64,000 nt of DNA, from NCBI GenBank assembly GCA_016793635.1, contig JAEUMD010000014.1:124001-188000 (forward strand). Direction: 5' to 3'. The stretch comes from Hyphomicrobiaceae bacterium. Its GTDB lineage: Bacteria; Pseudomonadota; Alphaproteobacteria; Rhizobiales; Hyphomicrobiaceae. Under the pieces are notes generated by a model, which ran no database searches, was not told where the DNA came from, and was given only the letters and a program-made list of their open reading frames with translations. Position numbers and translations under genes: made by a program. Within the stretch, counting starts at the first letter, position 1. Each line of letters begins with the position of its first letter. Of this stretch, positions 56,257-64,000 are shown in pieces.

Positions 56257-56365
56257 AGTCCTCCCTCGCCTCGGCTCCGGTGATATCCTCTGCCCTCCGC
56301 CGCAACATAGTGCGCGGCCGGCGCGACACACGAATGTCAACCGAGCAGCGGCGGACGCGCAAGCC

Positions 56366-57187
56366 ATGAATTCAGGATCATCCATGCATCGCGAGACTTG
56401 CTTTGGGAAAGTGCTGACGTGTGCCGCATTGGCCGCGCTCTCGGTCACGACACTCGCCATCGCACCGGCCGATGCCCGCCGCCGGGCGCAGCCGGATGGC
56501 GCGTCGCAATCCGCTCTGGTACCGCTGGACAGCATCGACGCCAGCATCGTTCTCGATATGCGCTACGCGACGGCGAGGAACTTCACGGGCGCCCCCGTGC
56601 CCGGCTACGAAGCGCCCGCGTGCTGGCTTCGGCCCGAAGTCGCCAAGGCCCTCTCTCGCGTTCAAGCCGATCTCGCCGCTGCCGACCCGCCGCTCTCGCT
56701 CAAGGTGTTCGACTGCTATCGCCCCGAGCGCAGCGTGCGCAGCTTCATGCGGTGGGCGGCGAGCAAGGAGGATGGTGCTTCGCGCCACTACTATCCGCAG
56801 ATCGCGCGCAGCTCACTCATTCCCAGCGGATACATCGCGCGCGCCTCGACCCATTCCCGCGGCATCGCCGTCGATCTCACCATCACACGGCGCGGAGGAG
56901 CAGGAGACGCCAACTCGAAGGGCGGAACATCGGGCGAGCAGGAAACGCGTCCGTGTACGGAAGCCGCGCCGATGGGTGGGGAACTCGACATGGGCACGTC
57001 GTTCGATTGTTTCGACACCAGAAGCCACACGTCCGCCGGCGGCCTCTCTGCGGAGCAGCGTCAAGCGCGAGATACGCTTCGGCGCGCGATGGCCCGGCGA
57101 GGCTTCGAAAACTATCCGCGCGAGTGGTGGCACTTCACCTATCCCGCCGCCGACGACGGGCGCAGCTTCGACGTGCCGGTGCGGTAG
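56366..57187 (+). CDS. D-alanyl-D-alanine dipeptidase, VanX/DdpX-type (M15D)
   Basis: 273 residues (an ATG at 56384 is an alternative). A signal peptide ends near residue 38 (AIAPADARRR). The zinc site SxHxxGxAxD is STHSRGIAVDL near 163-173; EWWHF near 254 carries the catalytic Glu and third zinc His. DMRYATARNFTG near 64 and FDCYRPERSVRSFM near 120 are the substrate-binding loops. An insertion of ~45 residues with a Cys pair lies before ELDMGTSFDCFD. It cleaves D-Ala-D-Ala, here probably for peptidoglycan turnover. No vanA/H/R/S genes are near. Confidence 0.9.
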   Translation: MNSGSSMHRETCFGKVLTCAALAALSVTTLAIAPADARRRAQPDGASQSALVPLDSIDASIVLDMRYATARNFTGAPVPGYEAPACWLRPEVAKALSRVQADLAAADPPLSLKVFDCYRPERSVRSFMRWAASKEDGASRHYYPQIARSSLIPSGYIARASTHSRGIAVDLTITRRGGAGDANSKGGTSGEQETRPCTEAAPMGGELDMGTSFDCFDTRSHTSAGGLSAEQRQARDTLRRAMARRGFENYPREWWHFTYPAADDGRSFDVPVR

Positions 57188-57319
57188 CGTGACGGGACAC
57201 GCGTCGGCTACCGCGGGTTCTGAGCAGAATCGCCGGGCAAGATCAGCGATCACTGGCGCGGTGCGCGGATCGCGCTCGAAGGAACTGGTCCGTCTTGCGG
57301 GTAAGATGCGCGCAAAACG

Positions 57320-57940
57320 TCAGTCCTCGCGATAGACCTTCTCGCGCCTCTCGTGACGCTCTTGCGCCTCGAGCGACAGCGTGGCGATGGGGCGGGCATC
57401 GAGGCGCTTAAGGCCGATCGGCTCGCCGGTCTCCTCGCAGTAGCCGTAGGTGCCATCTTCGATGCGCGCGAGCGCAGCGTCGATCTTGGCGACCAGCTTG
57501 CGCTGACGATCACGCGCACGCAGCTCCAGCGCCCGGTCCGTCTCGGACGTGGCGCGGTCGGCGAGATCGGCGTGCTGCGTCGAATCCTCGTGCAGCCCCT
57601 CGAGCGTCTCGCGCGTCTGGCGAACGATGTCTTCTTTCCACTTGAGCAGCTTGGCGCGGAAGTACGCGCGCTGCCGCCCGTTCATGAAGGGCTCGTCGTC
57701 GCCCGGGCGGTAATTGGGATCGATCACCGGCTCGGACGGTTTCGCCTTGGCAGCGGGCGCCGCTGGCGCCGCTACCTTGTCCTTCTTGGTCGGGCCGACC
57801 GGCTTGGACGCCGCTTTGACCTTGGATTTGGTCTTGGCGCTTCCCGTCTCAGGGGCTCGCGAAGCCTTGGCGCCGGCGCTGCCTGCTCCGGCCCGTCCAG
57901 TCGAACTCCGCGCCGAAGCCTTGGTCTTGTCCGTCTTCAT
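57320..57940 (-). CDS. dksA: DksA-type transcription factor with long basic N-terminus
   Basis: 206 residues. The first ~75 are Lys/Ala/Ser-rich and likely disordered. The DksA core starts at YRPGDDEPFMNGRQRAYFRAKLLKWKEDIV, a coiled coil with DLADRATSETDRALELRARDR at the tip region near 125. The zinc-finger region reads YGYCEETGEPIGLKRLDARPIATLSLEAQERHE: only the first of four cysteines remains. This pattern is common in alphaproteobacterial DksA. It binds the RNA polymerase secondary channel for the stringent response. The start shares one base with the upstream small ORF's stop. Confidence 0.94.
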   Translation of the reverse strand: MKTDKTKASARSSTGRAGAGSAGAKASRAPETGSAKTKSKVKAASKPVGPTKKDKVAAPAAPAAKAKPSEPVIDPNYRPGDDEPFMNGRQRAYFRAKLLKWKEDIVRQTRETLEGLHEDSTQHADLADRATSETDRALELRARDRQRKLVAKIDAALARIEDGTYGYCEETGEPIGLKRLDARPIATLSLEAQERHERREKVYRED

Positions 57941-58056
57941 CAGCAGGTCTCCCTGGGGCGGTACACGCGAGCAGCACCGCCTGGCTCGCTGGCCACGAAC
58001 TCGCCGGCCGCTCGACGCTCGACAGTGAAACTGTCGGGACCCACCAGCAGGCTCAT
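57940..58056 (-). CDS. 38-codon ORF coupled to dksA
   Basis: Begins MSLLVGPDSFTVE and ends RVYRPRETC; 38 residues. Its TGA stop overlaps the dksA ATG by one base (TGATG), so the two are translationally coupled. AAAGG lies 8 bases before its ATG. Codons are G/C-ending as in real genes here. An in-frame upstream ATG (58137) is open, but a promoter runs through that segment, so I use 58056. No homologous family is recognised. It may be a leader peptide controlling dksA. Confidence 0.5.
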   Translation of the reverse strand: MSLLVGPDSFTVERRAAGEFVASEPGGAARVYRPRETC

Positions 58057-58087
58057 TCGCACGCCTTTCAGCAAGAAATGTGCCCCG

Positions 58088-58115
58088 TATTTAGGTGACC
58101 AGACTTCCCTGTCAA
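58088..58115 (-). promoter_or_regulatory. Strong sigma-70-like promoter for the dksA transcript
   Basis: On the minus strand TTGACA (58115-58110) and TAAATA (58093-58088) are 16 bp apart. The predicted start near 58081 gives a leader of about 25 bases before the small ORF at 58056. Confidence 0.6.
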
Positions 58116-58412
58116 GAATTTCCCCAATGTTACGCAAGGGTTATGTCAAAATCGTGCGTTGGGTCGGGACCGTCTGGACCTCTCCGGAGACCTCGCCACC
58201 CACTCCAACAGCTTGGCCAAGCTCATCATTTCGTCTAACAACAGTTCGCGCTTCTCGATACAGGGCCGCATTTGCGACGACGCGCAACACGACGCACGCC
58301 CGCGATCGAGTGTACGCGATTCCGGGATGACCGGACGCCCAGCGCGCGATACGTTTTCTCGATCCGCGTCTTCGCGGCATCACGCATCTCGTATGGCACA
58401 CCGCGGGGCGAC

Positions 58413-59261
58413 ATGAAGTTCACCGGCACCAAATCCTACGTCGCGACCGACGATCTCAAAGTCGCCGTCAATGCGGCCATCACCCTCGAACGGCCGCTTC
58501 TTGTGAAGGGTGAGCCCGGCACCGGCAAGACGGTGCTCGCCTTGGAGGTCGCGCAAGCCATTGGTGCGCCCATCATCGAGTGGCACATCAAGTCGACGAC
58601 CAAGGCGCACCAGGGCCTCTACGAATACGACGCCGTTTCACGCCTGCGTGACAGCCAGCTCGGCGACGAGCGCGTGAAAGACATCCGCAACTACATTCGC
58701 CGCGGCAAGCTGTGGGAGGCGTTCACCGCGCCCGAGCGGCCCGTGCTTCTGATCGATGAAATCGACAAGGCCGACATAGAGTTCCCGAACGATCTCCTCC
58801 AGGAGCTCGACCGGATGGAGTTCTACGTCTACGAAACGGCCGAGACGGTCCGCGCCCGCCGCCGGCCGATCGTGATCATCACCTCCAACAACGAAAAGGA
58901 GCTGCCGGACGCCTTCCTTCGCCGGTGCTTTTTCCACTACATCAGGTTCCCCGATCCCGAGACGATGCGCGCCATCGTCGAGGTGCACTTCCCGCATCTC
59001 AAGAGCCGTCTGGTCAACGAGGCGCTGCGGATCTTCTACGATCTTCGCGACGTACCTGGAGTGAAGAAGAAGCCGTCGACCTCGGAGCTGCTCGATTGGA
59101 TCAAGCTCCTGTTGAACGAGGACATCGACGCAGAGACGCTGCGCGAGCAGGACCCGAGGAAGCTCATCCCGCCACTCGCCGGCGCGCTGATCAAGAACGA
59201 GCAGGACGTGCACCTGTTCGAGCGCCTCGCCTTCATGAGCCGGCGCAAGTCGGAAGGCTGA
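58413..59261 (+). CDS. MoxR-type AAA+ ATPase
   Basis: 282 residues from the ATG at 58413. Walker A GEPGTGKTVLA near 33, Walker B VLLIDEIDKAD near 113, sensor 1 IITSNNEKELPDAFLRRCF near 155, and the MoxR hallmark KSTTKAHQGLYEYDAVSRLRD near 64 are all present. These enzymes usually act with a VWA-domain (CoxE-like) protein to load metals or remodel complexes, and the VWA gene normally follows directly. Here 256 bp of non-coding DNA follows and then a tiny membrane peptide, so the partner is elsewhere or absent. Confidence 0.9.
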   Translation: MKFTGTKSYVATDDLKVAVNAAITLERPLLVKGEPGTGKTVLALEVAQAIGAPIIEWHIKSTTKAHQGLYEYDAVSRLRDSQLGDERVKDIRNYIRRGKLWEAFTAPERPVLLIDEIDKADIEFPNDLLQELDRMEFYVYETAETVRARRRPIVIITSNNEKELPDAFLRRCFFHYIRFPDPETMRAIVEVHFPHLKSRLVNEALRIFYDLRDVPGVKKKPSTSELLDWIKLLLNEDIDAETLREQDPRKLIPPLAGALIKNEQDVHLFERLAFMSRRKSEG

Positions 59262-59517
59262 ACCGCGAGCTTTTCAGAATGTCGGATGGCAGAGGGGGGC
59301 GAGCCTGCCCCTCCGCTTCAGCGCGCGCAGCCCCACCCAACCTAACACCATGAAAACACAAGCTTCCTCGGAACGCTGCATATGAACCGCAGCTAAACGC
59401 ATCCCTCAGGCCCCATTCAGTCGCGCTCCGTTAAGTTCCGCATCAAGTCGAGCGTGGCTCGGGCATCGGCGGTCAACGGAATTGGCCGGGTGCATCGAAG
59501 CCCCTAGGGAGAGTGCA

Positions 59518-59604
59518 ATGTCCGAGTTTCTCCGTTCAGGTGCCATTGTTTTCATGGGCACCGTCGTGATCGCCGCCGGCATCTTCGTGGTTTTTTACAC
59601 GTAG
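59518..59604 (+). CDS. 28-residue single-span membrane peptide
   Basis: Begins MSEFLRSGAIVF and ends GIFVVFYT. The ATG at 59518 is preceded by AGGGAGAG with 5-8 base spacing, a strong ribosome site. About 20 of the residues form one hydrophobic helix. Such small membrane proteins often modulate larger membrane complexes. It is alone between MoxR and opgH; it was too short for standard gene calling. Confidence 0.6.
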   Translation: MSEFLRSGAIVFMGTVVIAAGIFVVFYT

Positions 59605-59820
59605 CGCCGTCGGCGGGGGCCCGAACGGGTCGGGGCGGATGAGTTCACCGCTCCTCTCCCGTCCCTTCGGGCTCTTCCTAACGTCGCCTGTCGTGAGGCG
59701 GCGTCTATTCGACTAACCTCCCAGCACTGCAGCGCCCGTGCCGCCTTCCCCCCAGGCGACACGGGCGCATTGGCTTTCAGCCCGCATGCGTCGTCGCCCC
59801 GCAGGTCCAGCACCGGCAGC

Positions 59821-59849
59821 AAAACGCCCGCGCATAGTATGCGCGGGCG
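59821..59849. terminator. Bidirectional intrinsic terminator after opgH
   Basis: CGCCCGCGCATA (59825-59836) and TATGCGCGGGCG (59838-59849) are a near-perfect palindrome around one base. On the minus strand TTTT follows at 59824-59821, 34 bp past the opgH stop; on the plus strand TCGTCCTTTT follows. It serves opgGH and possibly the small membrane peptide. Confidence 0.85.
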
Positions 59850-59882
59850 TCGTCCTTTTGCCTCGTCAGCCGAGTCACTCGA

Positions 59883-61856
59883 TCAGGCAGCGTTGCGGGC
59901 CGGCACACCGACATCGTTCGCGGGCGAGGGCGCATTGGCGAGCCACTGTCGCCATGCATCTCCAGCAGCGACGGCGCGGCGCAGGATCGGCGGCGGATTG
60001 CGATCTTCGGGCGTCGAGAGCAGCGCGCTCATCACCGGCCCGGCGGGCTTGGCGACGAACCAGCCGACCAAACCTGCAAGCACGAGACCAAGGATCACCG
60101 GCGACATCCAGGCAACGAGCGCGGGAGCGACGTTGTAGGAAATGACGGCCGTCGCAACGCCGAGCAGCATGTGCGGCATGTGGAACCGCATCGCATCACC
60201 GAGGGTGACCTCACCGTTGGCGCGCCGCTGTGCCTTCCAGCCGGAATCGCGGCCGAGAATAATTTCCGTCACCGCGACCGTCTGCGTCAGCATCAGGATC
60301 GGCGCCAACAGAATCGAAAGTACCGTCTCGACGAGGCCACCGCTGATGGCGCGCAGGGCACCAAAATCCTCGCGCGCGGCCCGAGCGCGGCGCACTTCGA
60401 GGATGAGACCGAGAACCTTGGGCAACAGCACCACGCCCATCGTGCCGAGGAAGAGGCGCGCGGCGGCTCCTGAGTCCATCACCGGCCAGGTTGGAAAGAG
60501 CGAGCGGTCGCTCGGGAAATAGTTCGGGATCATCTGCTGGCTCTGCAGGGCAAGCATGACACCGACCACGAGCGAAGCCGCCCAAATCGCCGAGACGAGA
60601 TAGGAGAGCGCGCCCATCGCCAGATGCACGCGGCCCATTCCGGTGATGCCGCTGGCGCCGACGATCGACAGATGCTGAAGGTTGCCCTGAGCCCAGCGCC
60701 GATCACGCACAACGAGCTCCATCAACGTCGGCGGAAGTCCCTCATAAGAGCCATCGAGCGTCGGTGCCATGTGCACGCCGTAACCGGCACGCTGCAACAG
60801 CACGGCCTCGACGAAGTCGTGGCTCTGGATATGGCCGCCAAACGGCGGCCGCCCCGGCAGTTCCGGCAGGCCGGCTGCAGAAGCGAACGCCTCGGTGCGG
60901 ATGATCGCGTTGTGACCCCAGTAGTTGCCTTCGTCGCGCGTCCACATCGCCATGCCCGCGGCGACGATCGGACCGTAGACTTGCGAAGCGAACTGCTGGA
61001 GACGCTGGAGAACCGTGGTTCCGCCAGTGAGCCGCGGCACCGTCTGGATAAGACCGGCGCGCGGCTTCGCCTCCATCGCACGGGCAAGCCGAATGAGCGT
61101 CTCGCCCGACATTACGCTGTCACCGTCGAGAATGACGAAATGGGGATAGGCGGCGCCGAAACGCTCCACCCAGTCCTTGATGTTTCCGGCCTTGCGCGCC
61201 TTGTTCTCGCGGCGGCGGCGATAATGCACGGGCACCACACCCGCGAGGCGCTCGGCGAGGCTGCGATAGACCTGCTCCTCGGCCTGCCCAGCCTCGTCGC
61301 CACGCGTATCGGACAACACGAAAACGTCGAAAGCGGCGGCCCGGCCGTGTTGCTCGAGCTCTCCGGCGATCGCTTCGATCGTGCCAGCGATGCGGGCGGG
61401 CTCCTCGTGATAGACGGGGAACAGCAGCGCCGTGCGTGCCGATAGCGGACCACGCGCTTCAGGCAGCTCGATGTTGTCCGGACGGTCGCCGGAAGCGAGG
61501 CTGATGAAACCAAGTGCGGCGCTCAGCGAGCCGAGCGCAATCCAGCCGAACGCCAGCGTCGAAAGAACCAGGAAGACGATCTGCAGCGGCGTCATACCGA
61601 TGACGCTCAGCACCCGTTGCAGCTCATAACCGAACGCGAAGGTCGCGAGAAGCGCGCCACCGAACAGCGCCACACGCATGGCGAGCACGCCCGCGGTCGG
61701 GCGCAGTCGCGGACCGCTCGGGTCGGCGCCGAAGTCCTGCTCGGGCATGGCGAGAGGCGCGCCGTCAGGCAGCAGACGCGGGTCACTTGAATCACGCGCG
61801 GGTTCGCCGTGAACGTCGGATGTCTTGCTCATGTCCATCGTCATGCTCTCGTCCAC
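59883..61856 (-). CDS. opgH: Glucans biosynthesis glucosyltransferase H
   Basis: 657 residues. The first ~50 residues are soluble. Two transmembrane helices precede a GT2 catalytic domain: FPVYHEEPARI near 147, LSDTRGDE near 180, the DxD motif ILDGDSVMSGE near 245, and QRAGYGVHM and the RDRRWAQGN motif near 390. About six transmembrane helices follow. It makes and exports the beta-glucose backbone of osmoregulated periplasmic glucans from UDP-glucose. It overlaps opgG by 16 bases. Confidence 0.94.
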   Translation of the reverse strand: MDESMTMDMSKTSDVHGEPARDSSDPRLLPDGAPLAMPEQDFGADPSGPRLRPTAGVLAMRVALFGGALLATFAFGYELQRVLSVIGMTPLQIVFLVLSTLAFGWIALGSLSAALGFISLASGDRPDNIELPEARGPLSARTALLFPVYHEEPARIAGTIEAIAGELEQHGRAAAFDVFVLSDTRGDEAGQAEEQVYRSLAERLAGVVPVHYRRRRENKARKAGNIKDWVERFGAAYPHFVILDGDSVMSGETLIRLARAMEAKPRAGLIQTVPRLTGGTTVLQRLQQFASQVYGPIVAAGMAMWTRDEGNYWGHNAIIRTEAFASAAGLPELPGRPPFGGHIQSHDFVEAVLLQRAGYGVHMAPTLDGSYEGLPPTLMELVVRDRRWAQGNLQHLSIVGASGITGMGRVHLAMGALSYLVSAIWAASLVVGVMLALQSQQMIPNYFPSDRSLFPTWPVMDSGAAARLFLGTMGVVLLPKVLGLILEVRRARAAREDFGALRAISGGLVETVLSILLAPILMLTQTVAVTEIILGRDSGWKAQRRANGEVTLGDAMRFHMPHMLLGVATAVISYNVAPALVAWMSPVILGLVLAGLVGWFVAKPAGPVMSALLSTPEDRNPPPILRRAVAAGDAWRQWLANAPSPANDVGVPARNAA

Positions 61857-63409
61857 CGGTACAGCCAGCTTTCTGAGATCAACCTGTCATTGGCTTTCAA
61901 TCCCAAACGCAGCTCGATCGTGTCCGTTCCGGACGTGTTGAGCTCGAATGAGACGCGAATGCCTTGAATTTCGTGATTTTCCTGGACGACGACGTTGGCG
62001 ATCACGCCGCTGCTCGCCGCTACTTCGGCCTTCGGCAAGCCGGCGAGCTCACCGAGCGTCGGCCCCTTGAAGTCGATGACCACGAGCCGCTTCTCGGGCG
62101 CGTCGCCGTTGCCGATGCGCGTCTTGACCACGCCGACACCGGTCCACGCGACGGGGATGCGCGGGCCCCAGTGCATGCGGTACTTGAACGTGTGCGCAAG
62201 CCCCGACTCGAGCGGCTTCGCCGGCTTCCAGTAGGCGACGACGTTGTCGTGGATCTCGGCGTCGGTCGGAATTTCGATCAACTCGACGTAGCCTTCGCCC
62301 CACGCCCCCATCGGCTCGATCCAAACCGTCGGGCGGCGCTCGTAGCGCGCCTCAAGGTCCTGATAGTCGTTGAAGTTACGGTCGCGCTGCACCAGGCCGA
62401 ACCCCTTCACGTCCTTGTCGAGGAAAGCGCTCGTCTGCAGGGTGCGGGGATTAGTGAGCGGACGCCACAGGCGCTCTTCGCGACCGTTGAGGATCGCCAG
62501 CCCCTCGCTGTCGTGGACCGCCGGGCGATAGTCGACACCCAGGCGATTCTGCGCCGTGCCGTGGCGGTACATGCTGGTGAGTGGTGCGAGGCCCACATGA
62601 GCCATGGTCCGGCGCGGAAACAGCGTGAACTCGACGTCCATCACAGTCGCCTCGCCCGGCGTGACGAGGAATTTGTACGCGCCGGTCGTTGAAGGGCTGT
62701 CGAGCAGCGCGTGGATCGTCAGCGAGCGGGCACCTGCGGCGGGCTTCTCGATCCAGAAGGCGCGGAAGTAGGGGAATTCCTCACCGCTCGGGCGGGCAGT
62801 GTCGATCGCGAGACCGCGAGCGGAGAGGCCATAAAGCTGATCGCGCCCAACCGCGCGAAAGTAGCTCGCACCCTGGAACACGAGGTATTCGTCGAACATG
62901 TCCGCGCGATTGATCGGGCCGTGCACGCGGAAGCCCGAGAAGCCGTAGGGCGCCGACTCGTTGCCATTGCCGACCAGCGGCCCGATCGAGAACAGCTTGT
63001 TGTCCGCTTTGAGCGCGAACGCCTTGCCGCCGTCGACCACCGAGATCTCGACCGGAACGTCGTAGAGATAGCCGAGCGCGAAGAGTTGCAGCTCGAAGTC
63101 CGTGCCCTGACCGCGCCAAATCGCCTGCTCCGGGCGGAAGCGGATGTCACGGTACTGATCGTAGGTCAACTTGTCGAACGGCGCCGGAACGTCGGCTTTC
63201 AGCTTGGCGAAGGCGCGCCCGGCCAGGTCCTGAGCCATCTTTATCACCGTGTCCGGCGCGAAAGACGCTCCCTGAATGTCACCCTCGGTGGCGGCTGCCG
63301 CCAGACGCGAGAACGCCGTACCGGCGAGCGCCAGGATGGCGCCAAAACCAGCGGAACCGAGTAGGACCTCGCGGCGATCTGGCAGGTGCTGGGACATAGT
63401 GGCGGGCAT
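61841..63409 (-). CDS. opgG: Glucans biosynthesis protein G
   Basis: 522 residues from the ATG at 63409 (ATG at 63397 is nearly as good). The twin-arginine signal DRREVLLGSAGFGAILALAG targets the periplasm. YDQYRDIRFRPEQAIWRG near 80, FSGFRVHGPINR near 155, and SYFRAVGRDQLYGLSARGLAIDT near 176 are OpgG/OpgD motifs, as are FPYFRAFWIE and GDVEFTLFPR-like VMDVEFTLFPRR. The protein modifies or releases periplasmic glucans made by OpgH. OpgD shares the fold and uses Tat signals too, so opgD is a possible alternative name. Confidence 0.92.
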   Translation of the reverse strand: MPATMSQHLPDRREVLLGSAGFGAILALAGTAFSRLAAAATEGDIQGASFAPDTVIKMAQDLAGRAFAKLKADVPAPFDKLTYDQYRDIRFRPEQAIWRGQGTDFELQLFALGYLYDVPVEISVVDGGKAFALKADNKLFSIGPLVGNGNESAPYGFSGFRVHGPINRADMFDEYLVFQGASYFRAVGRDQLYGLSARGLAIDTARPSGEEFPYFRAFWIEKPAAGARSLTIHALLDSPSTTGAYKFLVTPGEATVMDVEFTLFPRRTMAHVGLAPLTSMYRHGTAQNRLGVDYRPAVHDSEGLAILNGREERLWRPLTNPRTLQTSAFLDKDVKGFGLVQRDRNFNDYQDLEARYERRPTVWIEPMGAWGEGYVELIEIPTDAEIHDNVVAYWKPAKPLESGLAHTFKYRMHWGPRIPVAWTGVGVVKTRIGNGDAPEKRLVVIDFKGPTLGELAGLPKAEVAASSGVIANVVVQENHEIQGIRVSFELNTSGTDTIELRLGLKANDRLISESWLYRWTRA

Positions 63410-63906
63410 TCCCGTCTCAGTGATGTTGCAGCGCATCAGCGTGCCGGATGCGACGCGGCATAGATTGGGCGCCTGTGGCGGAGTTGTCGCATCCGTTTAC
63501 TCCTCCGAACCGCACCAACCCATTTGCCCGCGACGTCCGTTCGGACACAGCAAGCTCTTAGACTCAGTGATTTAGAGAGAGATTGTGGCAGCAAGTGTGG
63601 CGATCCCCAGTGATAGGGTTGACCGCTGCGGACCAATCCAGTGACAAAATGGCGCCACCGAGCAATTGGTGCTGCATCGCAATACATTTACGACGGACGT
63701 CGAACGACGCGCAAGGCCGACGAAGGCGTAAAGCATGCGTCACGGTGCCTTTGCATATGTCTGTTAGTCGGGGCCGGGACGAGGAGCGAACGCCACGAAA
63801 CCGCCCCACTTGCGCGCTGCGCCCGCCAGATCTCGCTGCTATCCGGAACTCTCTGCTATAACGGGCCACCGGTCGTCGAGTTGCGTAGAAAAAGGGGAGG
63901 GGGAGT
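63410..63906. other. 497-bp divergent intergenic region upstream of opgGH
   Basis: No gene is supported. It should hold the opgGH promoter and that of the gene at 63907. A TATAAC at 63857-63862, 44 bp before that gene's ATG, could be a -10 but has no good -35. The middle (63550-63700) is lower in GC than the flanks. Confidence 0.4.
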
Positions 63907-64000
63907 ATGGTGTCGGGAGTTCTCGAGGAGAGTGCGCTGATCGAGGCGATCATGATGACGCGCACTCAGATCGACTTCCTCTGGCAGGTGTTCATCACCG
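63907..64000 (+). CDS. Start of an unidentified gene, cut by window end
   Basis: Only 31 codons are visible, beginning MVSGVLEESALIEAIMMTRTQ and continuing in hydrophobic residues (IDFLWQVFIT). GGAGGGGGAG lies just before the ATG, so the start is convincing. An N-terminal helix that could be membrane-associated; no family can be named from so little. Confidence 0.55.
   Translation, partial: MVSGVLEESALIEAIMMTRTQIDFLWQVFIT

Noticed and set aside
56366-57187. Vancomycin resistance locus
   Set aside because: Only the VanX-type dipeptidase is present; no ligase, dehydrogenase or two-component genes. DdpX-like peptidoglycan use is more likely.
58057-58137. 27-codon extension of the dksA leader ORF to the ATG at 58137
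   Set aside because: The best promoter in the region lies inside it, so this part would not be on the transcript.

Overview
The window is 64 kb of dense, high-GC (about 65%) chromosomal DNA. Gene content and order point to an alphaproteobacterium of the Hyphomicrobiales (Rhizobiales). The evidence is CckA, the DUF4170/msbA/waaA/lpxK/DUF2093/xseA lipid A neighbourhood, the lspA-lipoprotein-M16-M16 string, a class II (plant/alpha-type) GshA, a DksA with a degenerate zinc finger, OpgGH glucans and a nicking-type MutL. I see no tRNA, rRNA, CRISPR, IS element or prophage. The first gene is cut at its 5' end and the last at its 3' end.

Layout. 1-4.1 kb: AsmA/YhdP-like envelope protein (partial) and two small membrane-associated proteins. 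4.2-9.0 kb: an SDR oxidoreductase, then a tight minus-strand operon plcP-agt-btaA-btaB with a good Pho box upstream. This is a complete phosphate-starvation membrane remodelling system: phospholipid headgroup removal, then glycolipid and betaine lipid synthesis. 9.2-12.7 kb: an M28 peptidase, a lower-GC orphan gene with its own promoter (actinoporin-like N-terminal half fused to three Cys/His repeats), and glyQ without a neighbouring glyS. 12.9-23.9 kb: RsmE, UbiA and a lipid A/Kdo region (DUF4170, MsbA, a Cys-based phosphatase, a DUF374 acyltransferase-WaaA fusion, LpxK, DUF2093, XseA).

24-32.2 kb: PurD, a patatin lipase, a cyclic-nucleotide-domain/FeeM-like acyltransferase coupled to a sterol-desaturase-family hydroxylase, TadA, RluB-RsmD and an acyl-lipid desaturase. 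32.4-38.5 kb: MutL, a papain-like amidase with an M19 dipeptidase, and Pgi. 38.7-46.2 kb: a minus-strand string ileS-lspA-lipoprotein-M16-M16 with one catalytic and one inactive M16 subunit. 46.2-54.8 kb: a repeat-rich intergenic block, GshA, CckA, a FliO-like protein and a large MscS channel. 54.8-57.2 kb: three exported proteins (HExxH metallopeptidase, glycan-binding-like protein, VanX-type dipeptidase). 57.3-64 kb: DksA preceded by a coupled 38-codon ORF, a MoxR ATPase, a 28-residue membrane peptide and opgGH.

The theme is envelope and lipid biology: at least fifteen genes act on phospholipids, betaine or glycolipids, lipid A, ubiquinone, acyl chains, lipoproteins, periplasmic glucans or peptidoglycan peptides. 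The best candidates for something undescribed are the putative pore-former with Cys/His repeats (10570-11502) and the nucleotide-gated acyltransferase/hydroxylase pair (26604-28381). All functional calls are from reading translated sequence; no database search was run.
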